This document shows positions 1-7,921 of a stretch of DNA of 64,000 nt, one piece after another. The DNA comes from DATAOG01 sp963757395 (GTDB taxonomy: Bacteria > Pseudomonadota > Alphaproteobacteria > Geminicoccales > Geminicoccaceae): NCBI GenBank assembly GCA_963757395.1, contig CAVWRK010000006.1, positions 115,914 through 179,913 on the forward strand, written 5' to 3'. Position 1 is the stretch's first letter. Every line of letters starts with the position of its first letter. The position numbers and the translations under genes are program-made. Under the pieces are notes generated by a model that was not told the DNA's origin, ran no database searches, and saw nothing but the letters and a program-made list of their open reading frames with translations.

Positions 1-22
1 TCGCGCGCGACGAGGTCGGCTC

Positions 23-1357
23 ATGATCCCCCGCTACTCGCGGCCCCAGATGGCGGCCATTTGGGCGCCGGAGAACCGGTTCCGGCTATGGCTCGAGGTC
101 GAGCTCAACGTCCTCGAGGCGATGGCCGGGCTCGGCCGGGTGCCGAAGGCGGCGGCCGGGGCGGTCCGGGCGGCGGCCGAACGCCGGATCGAGGCGATCA
201 TCGACCCCGTGCGGATCGAGGCGATCGAGGCGACCACCCGCCACGACGTGATCGCGTTTTTGACCCACGTGGAGGAGGTGGTCGGCCCCGAGGCCCGCTA
301 CCTGCATCTCGGCATGACCTCCTCGGACCTGATCGATACCGCGTTCGCCTGCCAGCTGACTGAGGCTGCCGACCGGCTGCTCGCCGATCTCGACCAACTG
401 CTCGCCGCGCTGCGCCGCCGGGCCTACGAGCACAAGGACACGCTCTGCGTCGGGCGCTCGCACGGCATGCACGCCGAGCCGACCACCTTCGGCCTCAAGC
501 TCGCGGGCTTTTATGCCGAGTTCGAGCGCAACCGGAAGCGGCTCGAGACCGCGCGCACGGAGGTCGCGACCTGCGCGATCTCGGGCGCGGTCGGCACCTT
601 CGCCAACGTCGACCCGGCGGTCGAGGCGGAGGTCGCGGCCAGGCTCGGTCTCGCGCCGGAGCCGGTCTCGACCCAGGTGATCCCGCGCGACCGGCATGCC
701 GCCTTCTTCGCCGCGCTGGCACTCACGGCCTGCGGCATCGAGCGCCTCGCGACCGAGATCCGCCATCTGCAGCGCACCGAGGTCGGCGAGGCCGCCGAGC
801 CGTTCGCCCGCGGCCAGAAGGGCAGCTCGGCGATGCCGCACAAGCGCAACCCCTGGATGAGCGAGAACCTGTGCGGCCTGGCGCGGCTGGTGCGTGGCTA
901 CCTGGTGCCGGCGCTCGAGAACGTCGCGCTCTGGCACGAGCGCGACATCGCGCATTCCTCGGTCGAGCGGGTGATCGCGCCCGACGCGACCATTGCCCTC
1001 GATTTCGCCCTCTACCGCCTGACCGGGATCGTCGACCGTCTCGAGGTCGACCCGCTGCGAATGCGGGCGAACCTGGAGAGCAGTCGCGGCCTGATCCATT
1101 CGCAAGGCGTCCTGCTCGCGCTGACCGAAGCCGGGCTCGGCCGTCAGGAGGCCTACGCGATCGTCCAGCGCCACGCGATGCGGGCGTGGCGGGAAGGGGT
1201 GCCGCTGCTCGATCTGCTACGCGCCGACCCCGAGGTCACGGCGCGGATCGATGAGGCGGCGCTCGGCGCGCTGTTCGACCTCGGCCACCACACCCGCCAC
1301 GTCGATCGGATCTTCGCCCGGGTGTTCGGTGCGGCCGAAGGGGCCAAGGGCGCATGA
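23..1357 (+). CDS. purB: Adenylosuccinate lyase
   Basis: Cytosolic lyase of purine synthesis. It releases fumarate from SAICAR and from adenylosuccinate (inferred from the family). The 444-residue product is of normal length. It opens with IPRYSRPQMAAIW and carries the fumarase/aspartase-superfamily signature SSAMPHKRNP near residue 270, on the mobile loop that holds the catalytic serine. The conserved TSSDLIDTA and GRSHGMHAEPT segments are also present. ATG at 23 fits the family N-terminus. The stop overlaps the next gene's ATG (ATGA), which suggests translational coupling to the secreted protein that follows. The reading frame is intact. Confidence 0.97.
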   Translation: MIPRYSRPQMAAIWAPENRFRLWLEVELNVLEAMAGLGRVPKAAAGAVRAAAERRIEAIIDPVRIEAIEATTRHDVIAFLTHVEEVVGPEARYLHLGMTSSDLIDTAFACQLTEAADRLLADLDQLLAALRRRAYEHKDTLCVGRSHGMHAEPTTFGLKLAGFYAEFERNRKRLETARTEVATCAISGAVGTFANVDPAVEAEVAARLGLAPEPVSTQVIPRDRHAAFFAALALTACGIERLATEIRHLQRTEVGEAAEPFARGQKGSSAMPHKRNPWMSENLCGLARLVRGYLVPALENVALWHERDIAHSSVERVIAPDATIALDFALYRLTGIVDRLEVDPLRMRANLESSRGLIHSQGVLLALTEAGLGRQEAYAIVQRHAMRAWREGVPLLDLLRADPEVTARIDEAALGALFDLGHHTRHVDRIFARVFGAAEGAKGA

Positions 1358-2016
1358 TCCCGCCGCGCGGCGTGGCGCTGCTGGCGGTTGCCGCCTGCTT
1401 CGGCCTGGCAGCGCTGCCGGCGAGGGCGGCGGTGCTGATCGAGGCCGACAAGGCGGGCCAGGCGCTCCGGCTGGTGGTCGATCGGACCCAGGAGCGCGTG
1501 CTGATCACTGCGGGCGAGGTCCGGGTCCTGGTCGATCTCGCCGCCGGCCTGGTCTATCTCGAGCGGCCGGGCGCCCCGACCAGCCGGGTGCATGCCCGCT
1601 TCCGCCCGGGCCACGACGAGCCCGCGCCCTACCGGGTCGAGCGCTTCGGGCCGGGACCGATCCTCGCCGGCAACGCCAGCACCTACTATGTCCTGTTCGA
1701 TCAGGACCGGGTCTGTGCTGAAGCGATGCTGAGCGGCTGGATGAGCCCGTTCGTCGATCCGGCGGTGCGCGCGATCGCCATGCTCGAGCGCCCGAGCCCG
1801 GCCGCGGCCGGCGACGCCTGCGCGGCGATCCCGTTCACGACCTACGCGGCCGCCGGCTGGCCACTCTTGACCGGCAAGATCGACCGGCCGAGCTTCGTCA
1901 CCACCCGGATCGAGTTCGACTATCAGCCGGCGTCGGACGAGTTGACGCCGCCGGCCTCGTCGCGCGAGCTGGCGATCGAGGAGCTGGCGGCGTGGATCGC
2001 CTGGTCGCCCTCCTGA
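1354..2016 (+). CDS. Secreted protein of unknown function (paralog 1)
   Basis: The 220-residue protein has an N-terminal hydrophobic signal ending near LPARAA, so export to the periplasm is likely. The family is not recognised. It shares a clear pattern with the protein at 2496-3149: VLIEA/ILIEA after the signal, LVVD/MVVD, a GPGP segment, SGWM(S/K)PFV, AAGWP, GKID and FDYQP. Each has two cysteines at matching places, one in a (V/I)CAE motif and one about 60 residues later, so a disulfide is plausible. The start overlaps the purB stop. The last 94 bases overlap the convergent membrane-protein gene, and the C-terminal tail differs from the paralog. Confidence 0.75.
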   Translation: MIPPRGVALLAVAACFGLAALPARAAVLIEADKAGQALRLVVDRTQERVLITAGEVRVLVDLAAGLVYLERPGAPTSRVHARFRPGHDEPAPYRVERFGPGPILAGNASTYYVLFDQDRVCAEAMLSGWMSPFVDPAVRAIAMLERPSPAAAGDACAAIPFTTYAAAGWPLLTGKIDRPSFVTTRIEFDYQPASDELTPPASSRELAIEELAAWIAWSPS

Positions 2017-2339
2017 CCCCAGCGCTCCGGCACATCGCCGTGGTAGTGGATGACACGGTCGCGGCCATGATCGGGCGGGCCGCCCTGGTCCGGGACTGGC
2101 CGGCGGAACAGCTTTTCGACCGCGACCAGGATCGGCCAGAACGCGAAGACATAGAAGAAGGTGACGAGGTAGATCCCGGTGACCGCGATGTCGCCCCACC
2201 GGTCGGGCAGAGTCTCGGCGGTGCGCCAGGCCAGATAGAGCAGGTAGCCGCCCGCGCCCCAGAGCGCCAGAGCGAGCACCGCGGCCCGGTCCCGGGCATG
2301 TCGAAGGCGCTGTTCCTCGGCCCAGAGCTCGCGGTTCAT
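1923..2339 (-). CDS. Small membrane protein, two predicted TM helices
   Basis: The 138-residue product has a charged N-terminus (MNRELWAEEQRLRHARDR) and two hydrophobic helices at about 18-38 and 50-74 (AVLALALWGAGGYLLYLAW and IAVTGIYLVTFFYVFAFWPIL). A hydrophilic tail containing HYHGD follows. The shape resembles small 2TM-domain proteins, but no named family is recognised. It lies on the opposite strand between two paralogous secreted proteins, and its 3' end runs 94 bases into the first of them. No strong ribosome-binding site is seen before 2339. That it is a gene is likely from the hydrophobic pattern, but its function is unknown. Confidence 0.6.
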   Translation of the reverse strand: MNRELWAEEQRLRHARDRAAVLALALWGAGGYLLYLAWRTAETLPDRWGDIAVTGIYLVTFFYVFAFWPILVAVEKLFRRPVPDQGGPPDHGRDRVIHYHGDVPERWGQEGDQAIHAASSSIASSRDEAGGVNSSDAG

Positions 2340-2358
2340 GAAATTCCAGCGGTGGTTC

Positions 2359-2423
2359 GCGGGGCGGCCGCTCCGAGGCTAGGCGGGCGAGGTTAAGCGA
2401 GTCTGTAGCGCGGGGCGGCCGCT
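2359..2423. repeat. 14-bp direct repeat (two copies)
   Basis: GCGGGGCGGCCGCT occurs at 2359-2372 and again at 2410-2423, 51 bases apart, in the intergenic space upstream of the second secreted paralog. It could be a regulator site or a chance GC-rich repeat. No further copies were noticed nearby. Confidence 0.5.
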
Positions 2424-2495
2424 ACCGGCTGCGGTTAAAGGTCGGGCAATCAGTTTGGGCTATGGCTTGGGTCGACCCACCGAGGAGGCTGACCC

Positions 2496-3149
2496 ATGCC
2501 CGTCCGTCGGATGCTGCTCGCCGCCGCCGTCTTGAGCATCCTGCCGCAGCTCTCGGCCGCGGCCGCGATCCTGATCGAGGCGCGCAAGCATGGCGAGCCG
2601 TTCCGGATGGTGGTCGACAATGAGCGCCAACGGGCGCTGATCAGCACGGCGCGGGGCGAGAGCCTGATCGACCTTGAGCGGGGCCAGATCTATGTCCGCG
2701 GCCCGGGCGGCGTCGCCAGCCGGGTGCCGATCGGGCCGGAGCCGCTGCCGGTGAGCAGCCTCTATCGGGTCGAGCCCTGGGGGCCGGGGCCGGTGGTCGC
2801 CGGCCAGTCGACCGTCTACCATGTGATCACCTACGGCGATCAGATCTGCGCCGAGATGCTGGTCAGCGGCTGGATGAAGCCGTTCGTCGCGCCGGTGGTG
2901 CAGGCGCTCGATTTGCTCGAGGACCTGAGCGGCACGCCGCGCGGCCGGGGCTGCGAGCGCATCCCGTTCGCGGTCTACGCCGCTGCCGGCTGGCCGATCA
3001 TGGCCGGCAAGATCGACCACCTGACCTTCGAGACCAGGAGCGTGCGCTTCGACTACCAGCCGACCGCGCGCGAGCTGGCGCTACCGGTGCACTACGACAC
3101 CGCGCGCCCGGACCAGCTCGTCCTCCAGGCCTTCGCGCCCAAGCCCTGA
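2496..3149 (+). CDS. Secreted protein of unknown function (paralog 2)
   Basis: The 217-residue protein has a signal peptide (MPVRRMLLAAAVLSILPQLSAAAA) and is the paralog of the protein at 1354-2016. Shared blocks run from ILIEA through GPGP, ICAE, SGWMKPFV, AAGWP, GKID and FDYQP. A strong GAGGAGG ribosome-binding site precedes ATG 2496. This copy has its own upstream region, whereas the first copy is coupled to purB. The two probably arose by tandem duplication, with the membrane gene now between them. No enzymatic motif is visible. Confidence 0.75.
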   Translation: MPVRRMLLAAAVLSILPQLSAAAAILIEARKHGEPFRMVVDNERQRALISTARGESLIDLERGQIYVRGPGGVASRVPIGPEPLPVSSLYRVEPWGPGPVVAGQSTVYHVITYGDQICAEMLVSGWMKPFVAPVVQALDLLEDLSGTPRGRGCERIPFAVYAAAGWPIMAGKIDHLTFETRSVRFDYQPTARELALPVHYDTARPDQLVLQAFAPKP

Positions 3150-3164
3150 CGGGCCGCGCCGCGT

Positions 3165-3515
3165 TCAGCCCTCGCCGAGAGCGCGGCGCAATTCTGCCGC
3201 GGCGGCCGTCTCCAACGGCGGGAGATCACGCTCGATGATCCGCCAGATCCGCCACTGGTCGATTCTGAAGTATTGGTGAACCAGGACATCGCGCAGGCGA
3301 GCCCAGTCCGCCCAGGCGATCGCCGGATGTCGGGCACGGAGATCCTGCGGCAGGTTCTTGACGGCTTCACCGATGTTGGTCAGAGCCGCCGCCGAGGCCT
3401 GCTGAGCGAGACGGTCAGCGATGAAGCCGCTGGCATCCATGCCGGACGTGAAGCGGCGAAGATCCTGGATCGCCTGAAGGATGTCGTCGAGCCGCTGCGC
3501 CTCGCGTCGGACCAC
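3165..3515 (-). CDS. hepT: HEPN-domain toxin, HepT-like (DUF86)
   Basis: The 116-residue protein has the HepT ribonuclease signature RX4HXY, seen as R75-DVLV-H80-Q-Y82. In this family the HEPN dimer cleaves RNA and is silenced when a partner MNT enzyme adds AMP to the motif tyrosine (family knowledge). The usual surrounding sequence is present (NIGEAVKNLP, HPAIAWADW, WRIIERDLP). It starts with GTG at 3515, 15 bases after the antitoxin stop, so the two genes form one operon with the antitoxin first. All key residues are intact. Confidence 0.85.
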   Translation of the reverse strand: MVRREAQRLDDILQAIQDLRRFTSGMDASGFIADRLAQQASAAALTNIGEAVKNLPQDLRARHPAIAWADWARLRDVLVHQYFRIDQWRIWRIIERDLPPLETAAAAELRRALGEG

Positions 3516-3530
3516 GCGCCCGCGACTTCT

Positions 3531-3971
3531 TTAGAAGACCTGCGTGGTTTCGCGTTCGACCTCGGACCGCACGAATTGCTTGAGCATCTTGCGCTCGACC
3601 AGATCGGTCGGCCAACCCAGCACACTCTCGGCCTGCTGCTGGACGTGGACGAGATCGAGCAGGGAGAAGTCGGCATTTGGCGCGACATCGATCGCCAGAT
3701 CGATATCGCTGTCCGGACCCGCCTCGCCGCGGACCAGCGATCCGAACACGTAGAGGTGCTCGACCCCGCGTTTCTTCAGCGTCGGCGCATGCTGCCGGAG
3801 GATCGCGATGGTCTTGCCGAGGTCGGGTGGGGCGCGGTCATGCTCGCTCAGATAGTTCTCGATCGCTTGCTGGACGAGCTGCTGGACGCTCGTCTGTCGC
3901 TTTGCAGCGAGCTGCTTCACGCGGCTCCGTATCTCGACCGGCACGCGCACGGATAGAAAAGCCTCGGCCAT
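3531..3971 (-). CDS. mntA: RHH–nucleotidyltransferase (MNT) antitoxin
   Basis: This 146-residue fusion has an N-terminal ribbon-helix-helix-type DNA-binding segment at about 5-45 (LSVRVPVEIRSRVKQLAAKR). A minimal nucleotidyltransferase domain follows, with the GSX10DXD active site: G77-S78, then D89 and D91. MNT proteins neutralise HepT by AMPylation. The RHH module would give autorepression, a layout less usual than a bare MNT. A longer reading frame begins at 4001, but its first codons lie inside a promoter/operator-like sequence, so the internal ATG at 3971 is preferred. Confidence 0.82.
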   Translation of the reverse strand: MAEAFLSVRVPVEIRSRVKQLAAKRQTSVQQLVQQAIENYLSEHDRAPPDLGKTIAILRQHAPTLKKRGVEHLYVFGSLVRGEAGPDSDIDLAIDVAPNADFSLLDLVHVQQQAESVLGWPTDLVERKMLKQFVRSEVERETTQVF

Positions 3972-3993
3972 GACCAGCACCCCGGTTTCACTC

Positions 3994-4015
3994 GTGCACA
4001 AGATAGCATGTGCAC
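3994..4015 (-). promoter_or_regulatory. Operator-flanked promoter of the MNT/HepT operon
   Basis: On the minus strand an extended -10-like element TGCTATCTT (positions 4008-4000) sits between two copies of the palindrome GTGCAC, at 3994-3999 and 4010-4015, 16 bases apart. Paired short palindromes over a -10 box are what an RHH autorepressor would use. A start point near 3993 would leave a short leader before ATG 3971. Confidence 0.5.
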
Positions 4016-4037
4016 ATCATCCAGAGCAACGAAGCCG

Positions 4038-5198
4038 TCACATGAGCCGCTGGCTCTTGAAGCTGGTGTGGCGGTTCTTGCCGACGATCACGTGGTCGTG
4101 GACGCTGATCCCGACGGGGCTGAGCGCCTGGACCACCTGCTTGGTCATCTCGATGTCGGCGCGCGACGGCGTCGGGTCGCCGCTCGGATGGTTGTGGACC
4201 ATGATGATCGCCGAGGCCTGGAGCTCGAGCGCGCGGCGCGTGATCTCGCGCGGGTAGAGCGGTGTGTGGTCGACCGTGCCGCGCTGCTGGACCTCGTCCC
4301 GGATCAGGATGTTCTTGCGGTCGAGGAACAGCACCCGGAACTGCTCGATCGGCTCGTGGGTCAGCGCGACCTGGAGGTAGTCGAGCAGCGCCGTCCAGGA
4401 GCCGATCACCGGCCGGCCCTGGATCTGCTCGCGCAGCACACGCTGCAAAAGCTCGCCGATCGCGCGCAACAGGATCTGGGTCTCGCGCCGCCGCCAGAGC
4501 CGGACGATCTCCCAGGCGCCATCCTTGTCCCGCTCGAGGGCGCGCCAGCGCCGGCCGGCGTCGGAGAGCTGCTCGGGCGGAGCGTCCCGGTCGCGCTGGT
4601 GGTCGTCCGACAGCCGATACGCGAGATAGGCATCGATCTCGGGATCGTCCTTGCGCAGGTCGTGGAACTCGGCGAGCTGATGAGGCTCGGCCTTGAGGGC
4701 CGCGCCGAGGCTGCCGAAGCGCGCCAGCAGGTCCTTGGCGAGCGGCTTGGTATCCTTGATGTCGATGCTGAAGAACAGCAGCAGCTCGAGCAGCTCGTAG
4801 TCGGGCAGGGCCTCGGGGCCGGCCTCGAGGAAGCGCTCGCGCAGGCGGTTGCGGTGGCCGGCGTTCTGCGCCTGCTTGCGCAGGCGGGCGAAGGAGGCCG
4901 CCTCCGCCTCGAAGGGCGTCGGGGCGTCGGCGAGACCGCGGGCCGCGGCCTGGCCGTTCGCGGGCAGAATCGCGGCCAGCCGCTCGAGCGGCTCGAGCGC
5001 GCCAAACACCCAGGCCTGGCGGCGCGCGCTCCAGCGGCCGCCGGCGCGCCGCAGCAGCTCCTTGTGGGGGTAGGTATTGCCGGCAACCGCGAATTCGGTC
5101 GTGCCCGTCGAGACCGAATCCTCGCGCAGCTCAAGGCCGACGCGGCTCAGCGCCTCGCCAACGGCGGTCCCGTCCGGATCGGTTCGCGGCACTGGCAT
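4038..5198 (-). CDS. radC: Enlarged RadC/JAB-domain protein
   Basis: The C-terminal third is a typical RadC JAB/MPN domain with the JAMM metal motif H335-N-H337 then S345 and D348 (HNHPSGDPTPSRAD). The helix-hairpin-helix part (HRNRLRERFLEAGPEALPDY, then LLELLLFFSIDIKDTKPLA) sits at about 113-150. Ordinary RadC is about 220-230 residues and this one is 386. It has an extra N-terminal domain with NTYPHKELLRRAGGRW at about 41-55, resembling DUF5710-type modules, and about 100 charged residues between the HhH and JAB parts. RadC's role in DNA repair is doubtful, and JAB-type hydrolase activity has not been settled. It follows map on the same strand. Confidence 0.85.
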   Translation of the reverse strand: MPVPRTDPDGTAVGEALSRVGLELREDSVSTGTTEFAVAGNTYPHKELLRRAGGRWSARRQAWVFGALEPLERLAAILPANGQAAARGLADAPTPFEAEAASFARLRKQAQNAGHRNRLRERFLEAGPEALPDYELLELLLFFSIDIKDTKPLAKDLLARFGSLGAALKAEPHQLAEFHDLRKDDPEIDAYLAYRLSDDHQRDRDAPPEQLSDAGRRWRALERDKDGAWEIVRLWRRRETQILLRAIGELLQRVLREQIQGRPVIGSWTALLDYLQVALTHEPIEQFRVLFLDRKNILIRDEVQQRGTVDHTPLYPREITRRALELQASAIIMVHNHPSGDPTPSRADIEMTKQVVQALSPVGISVHDHVIVGKNRHTSFKSQRLM

Positions 5199-5220
5199 GG
5201 CCGCGAGTCATAGCCGGATA

Positions 5221-5240
5221 GTTTATAAAAATCCATAAAC
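5221..5240. promoter_or_regulatory. AT-rich inverted repeat upstream of radC-like gene
   Basis: GTTTAT (5221-5226) and ATAAAC (5235-5240) are perfect inverted arms around an 8-base spacer. They lie in an AT-rich block between the map stop and the radC start. A regulator site or promoter region is more likely than a terminator, because the arms contain almost no GC. Confidence 0.4.
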
Positions 5241-5263
5241 AAACTACTTTGAGTTGAGATAGC

Positions 5264-6160
5264 CTACCACGCGGGGTGATGCAGCCCCGCCGGCGACAGG
5301 GTGAACACCTCGCAGCCATCCTCGGTGACCCCGACGGTGTGCTCGAACTGGGCCGACAGCTCGCCGTCGCGGGTGATCACGGTCCAGCCATCCTCGGTGC
5401 TGAGCTTGACCTTCCAGCCGCCGGCATCCCAGTTGCCGGCGTTGATCATCGGCTCGATCGTGAAGATCATGCCCGGCCGCAAGATCAGCTCGCGCTGCGG
5501 CGCCATCGGACCCGCTGGCTTCTGCCGTTCCTTCTTCGCCTTCTTGTCCCGCGACGTCGAGTAGTGGAGAACGCTCGGGGCGTCGTGGAAGACGCGGCCG
5601 ATACCGTGGCCGCAGTAGTCCTGCACGACGGAATAGCGAAATTTCTCGGCGTAGGTCTGGATGGCGAGGCCGATGGCGCTCAGCGGCGCGCCCGGCTGGG
5701 CGGCATGGATGCCTCGCCACATGGCCTCGTAGGTCACCTGGCAGAGGCGGCGCGCCTTGATCTTGGGCTCGCCGGCGAAGAACATCCGGCTGGTGTCGCC
5801 GTGCCAGCCGTCGAGGATCACCGTGACGTCGATGTTGAGGATGTCGCCGTCGCGCAGCACCCGGCGCTCGCTCGGAATGCCGTGGCAGACCTCCTGATTG
5901 ATCGAAATGCAGGTCGATCTCGGGTAGCCGCGGTAGTTGAGCGGCGCCGCCAGCGCGCCGTGATCCCGGATGAACGCCTCGCACAAGCCATCGAGCTCGC
6001 CGGTGGTCACGCCCGGTCGGACCTGGCCGTCGATCATGTCGAGCACGGCGGCGGCGAGCTGCCCGGCCCGGTGCATGCCGGCGAAGTCGGCCGGGTCGTG
6101 CAGCGGCACCTGAGCCTCGCTGGCGGGGCGCTTGGCGGTGTGGACCTGATCCTGCATCAT
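5264..6160 (-). CDS. map: Methionine aminopeptidase, type I
   Basis: Removes the initiator methionine from new proteins. The dinuclear metal ligands are visible in order: D in NIDVT, D in HGDTSRMF, H in GHGIGRVFH, E in TIEPM and E in QFEHTVG. The start is ATG 6160 (or 6157), giving about 298 residues, somewhat longer than the core enzyme. The extra length includes a lysine-rich insertion (KKAKKERQKP) before the RPGM motif. The gene follows sfsA by 19 bases on the same strand. The sfsA-map order is common in Alphaproteobacteria. Confidence 0.95.
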   Translation of the reverse strand: MMQDQVHTAKRPASEAQVPLHDPADFAGMHRAGQLAAAVLDMIDGQVRPGVTTGELDGLCEAFIRDHGALAAPLNYRGYPRSTCISINQEVCHGIPSERRVLRDGDILNIDVTVILDGWHGDTSRMFFAGEPKIKARRLCQVTYEAMWRGIHAAQPGAPLSAIGLAIQTYAEKFRYSVVQDYCGHGIGRVFHDAPSVLHYSTSRDKKAKKERQKPAGPMAPQRELILRPGMIFTIEPMINAGNWDAGGWKVKLSTEDGWTVITRDGELSAQFEHTVGVTEDGCEVFTLSPAGLHHPAW

Positions 6161-6179
6161 GGCGAAGGCGACCAAAGCT

Positions 6180-6878
6180 TCAGAGGACGAACGGCAGCGC
6201 GCCGGCCAGACGGATCTCGTCGACGCTGATCCGGCACGCCCGGCACAAGGTCTCGACCCCCGCCGCCCGAGCCGCACCGGCAGCCTCGGCGTAGCGCGGA
6301 TCGAGGTCCGCGGCCAGCCGGAAGTCCGCGCAGTCGGTCCGCTGCACGACGTACAGCATGACCGCCCGCGCCCCGGCCGCCGCGCTGCGAGCGAGCGCGC
6401 CCAGATGTTTCACCCCGCGCGCGGTCGCGGTGTCCGGGAACTCCGCGCCCCGCGTGCGCTTCAGATGTACGTTCTTGACCTCGACAAAGCAATCCGGCCG
6501 CCCTTCTCCCCGTAGCAGGAAATCGATCCGGCAGCCCCGATCATAGGCGACCTCGCGCCGGATTTCCCCATACCCGCCAAGTTCCGGCACCAGCCCGGCC
6601 CGCAGCGCCTCCTCGACCAGCCGGTTGGGATGCATGGTGTTGATCCCGACCAGCCCGCCCGCGACCTCGACCAGCTCGAGCGTCAGCGGCAGTTTCCTCG
6701 AGACGCGGGCCGAGCGCGACAGCCAGACCGGCGCCCCCGGCGCATCCAACCCCAGCATCCGCCCGGGATTCGGGCAATGCACCGTGACCTCGCGGCCGTC
6801 CTCGAGCGCCACATCGGCGAGAAACCGCTTGTAGCGCCGCACCAGACGGCCTTGGATCAAAGGCTCGGGCCAGCGCAT
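6180..6878 (-). CDS. sfsA: DNA/RNA nuclease SfsA
   Basis: Member of the SfsA family (sugar fermentation stimulation protein, now regarded as a nuclease-fold protein). Recognisable blocks are RYKRFLADV, VHCPNPGRMLGL, KNVHLKRT, GAEFPDTATARGVKHL and the Asp/Glu/Lys cluster CRIDFLL...FVEVKN typical of a PD-(D/E)xK fold. ATG 6878 is chosen because MRWPEPLIQGRLVRRYKRFL matches the family N-terminus; an upstream ATG at 6944 adds 22 atypical residues. It probably shares a transcript with map. Confidence 0.93.
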   Translation of the reverse strand: MRWPEPLIQGRLVRRYKRFLADVALEDGREVTVHCPNPGRMLGLDAPGAPVWLSRSARVSRKLPLTLELVEVAGGLVGINTMHPNRLVEEALRAGLVPELGGYGEIRREVAYDRGCRIDFLLRGEGRPDCFVEVKNVHLKRTRGAEFPDTATARGVKHLGALARSAAAGARAVMLYVVQRTDCADFRLAADLDPRYAEAAGAARAAGVETLCRACRISVDEIRLAGALPFVL

Positions 6879-7921
6879 CTTTTTCCCGGTTTTCCCGAAC
6901 TGAGGAACGGGCGCTTCTGTCGACCATCCAAGGCCCGTCGTCAACCGCCTTCCCGGCCTCCATCGCCTCCATCAGGAGGCTCAATCGGATCAATCACGAT
7001 CAGTCGATGTATAAATCGCCGCCTTTTCCCGACCTCGACCCGAGCTCACGAGTATTGCATGGGTTCCCGCTCGCGGCCTGTTCCATCTCAATCCGTCCCT
7101 CGCCTTTGATTGCACAATGCCGCTAGGCGTGCCATGATCATAAGACGTCTTGTGACCGTTCAAAGTCCATGTTGACGAGATGTACCGATTGATCCGATGA
7201 GGGTGGCACACTTTATACTTCATGATGCGCCACTATGTCGCAAAAGTGGCGCATCTTGATCTTGAATGTGGACGATTCCGTAGCATGCGCCGGAAGTCGT
7301 CGTCGGCATCAACCGAAGATAAGGACAGTGTATAGCAGATTTATCAAGTATTATTCTGCCGAAAACGCCCAAATTGCCTCGGGTTTCGCGCAGCTTCGGG
7401 TTGGTCGGCACCGCCCGCCACCGCTGCCGATTGATCCCGGATTGATCCAAGAAGCCCGTTGCCTCCATGCGTCAGAAGTGTCGCATTCCTCGACACCCGA
7501 CGCCGAAAAGGTTCCTGACACCTTTTCTCTCCCCTGACACCTTTTCTCCCACTCTGACACCTTTCTCCCGCTAGCTCGGGCCGGGCGCGAGTCGCTTCAG
7601 GGGCTTTCGACGTGCCGGCTCGGGCCGCGAGTTGCTCAAGCTGCCTCCGCATGCTCCTCGACCCGCAAGACGGGCGGCTCCGGCGGCGCGGCCGACGTAA
7701 ACGACGCCGGTGCTTCTTCGAGTCCTGGCGGCGCGGCGGGTTGGGACCGATCGTTCAAGGGCTGCGCACTTCGCTGGCGCGTCAATTCCTAAGGTCGTGG
7801 CCAAAACCTTAGCGCGAGCGGCAGCCGGCGGAAAGCTCCTTTCGAAGTTGCCCGGGAGTACTCACGAGGAACCGCGGCGGGGGCTCGGTCTGCGTGGCAG
7901 TCCCGCGCCCCCGCCGCCTCG
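6879..7921. other. Gene-poor stretch of about 1 kb
   Basis: No convincing gene is seen on either strand. The left part (about 6980-7380) is AT-richer than its surroundings. Short frames here lack family features or ribosome-binding sites. The only structured element is the REP-like hairpin and triplicate motif at 7505-7567. A frame read leftwards around 7630-7700 ends in PPEPPVLRVEEHAEAA and could be a relic of a mobile-element protein, but this is weak. Confidence 0.5.
7505..7567. repeat. REP-like hairpin with triplicate CTGACACCTTTTCTC motif
   Basis: GAAAAGGT (7505-7512) and ACCTTTTC (7520-7527) form a perfect 8-bp stem around a 7-base loop. The right arm is part of CTGACACCTTTTCTC at 7515-7529, repeated exactly at 7534-7548 and with one T fewer at 7554-7567. 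The AAAAGGTGTCAGG type of sequence is familiar from dispersed REP-like elements in environmental genomes. No transposase is present here. Confidence 0.6.

Noticed and set aside
7571..7804. A 77-codon minus-strand frame near the REP-like hairpin
   Set aside because: Arg/Ala-rich translation, no ribosome-binding site, no recognisable domain.
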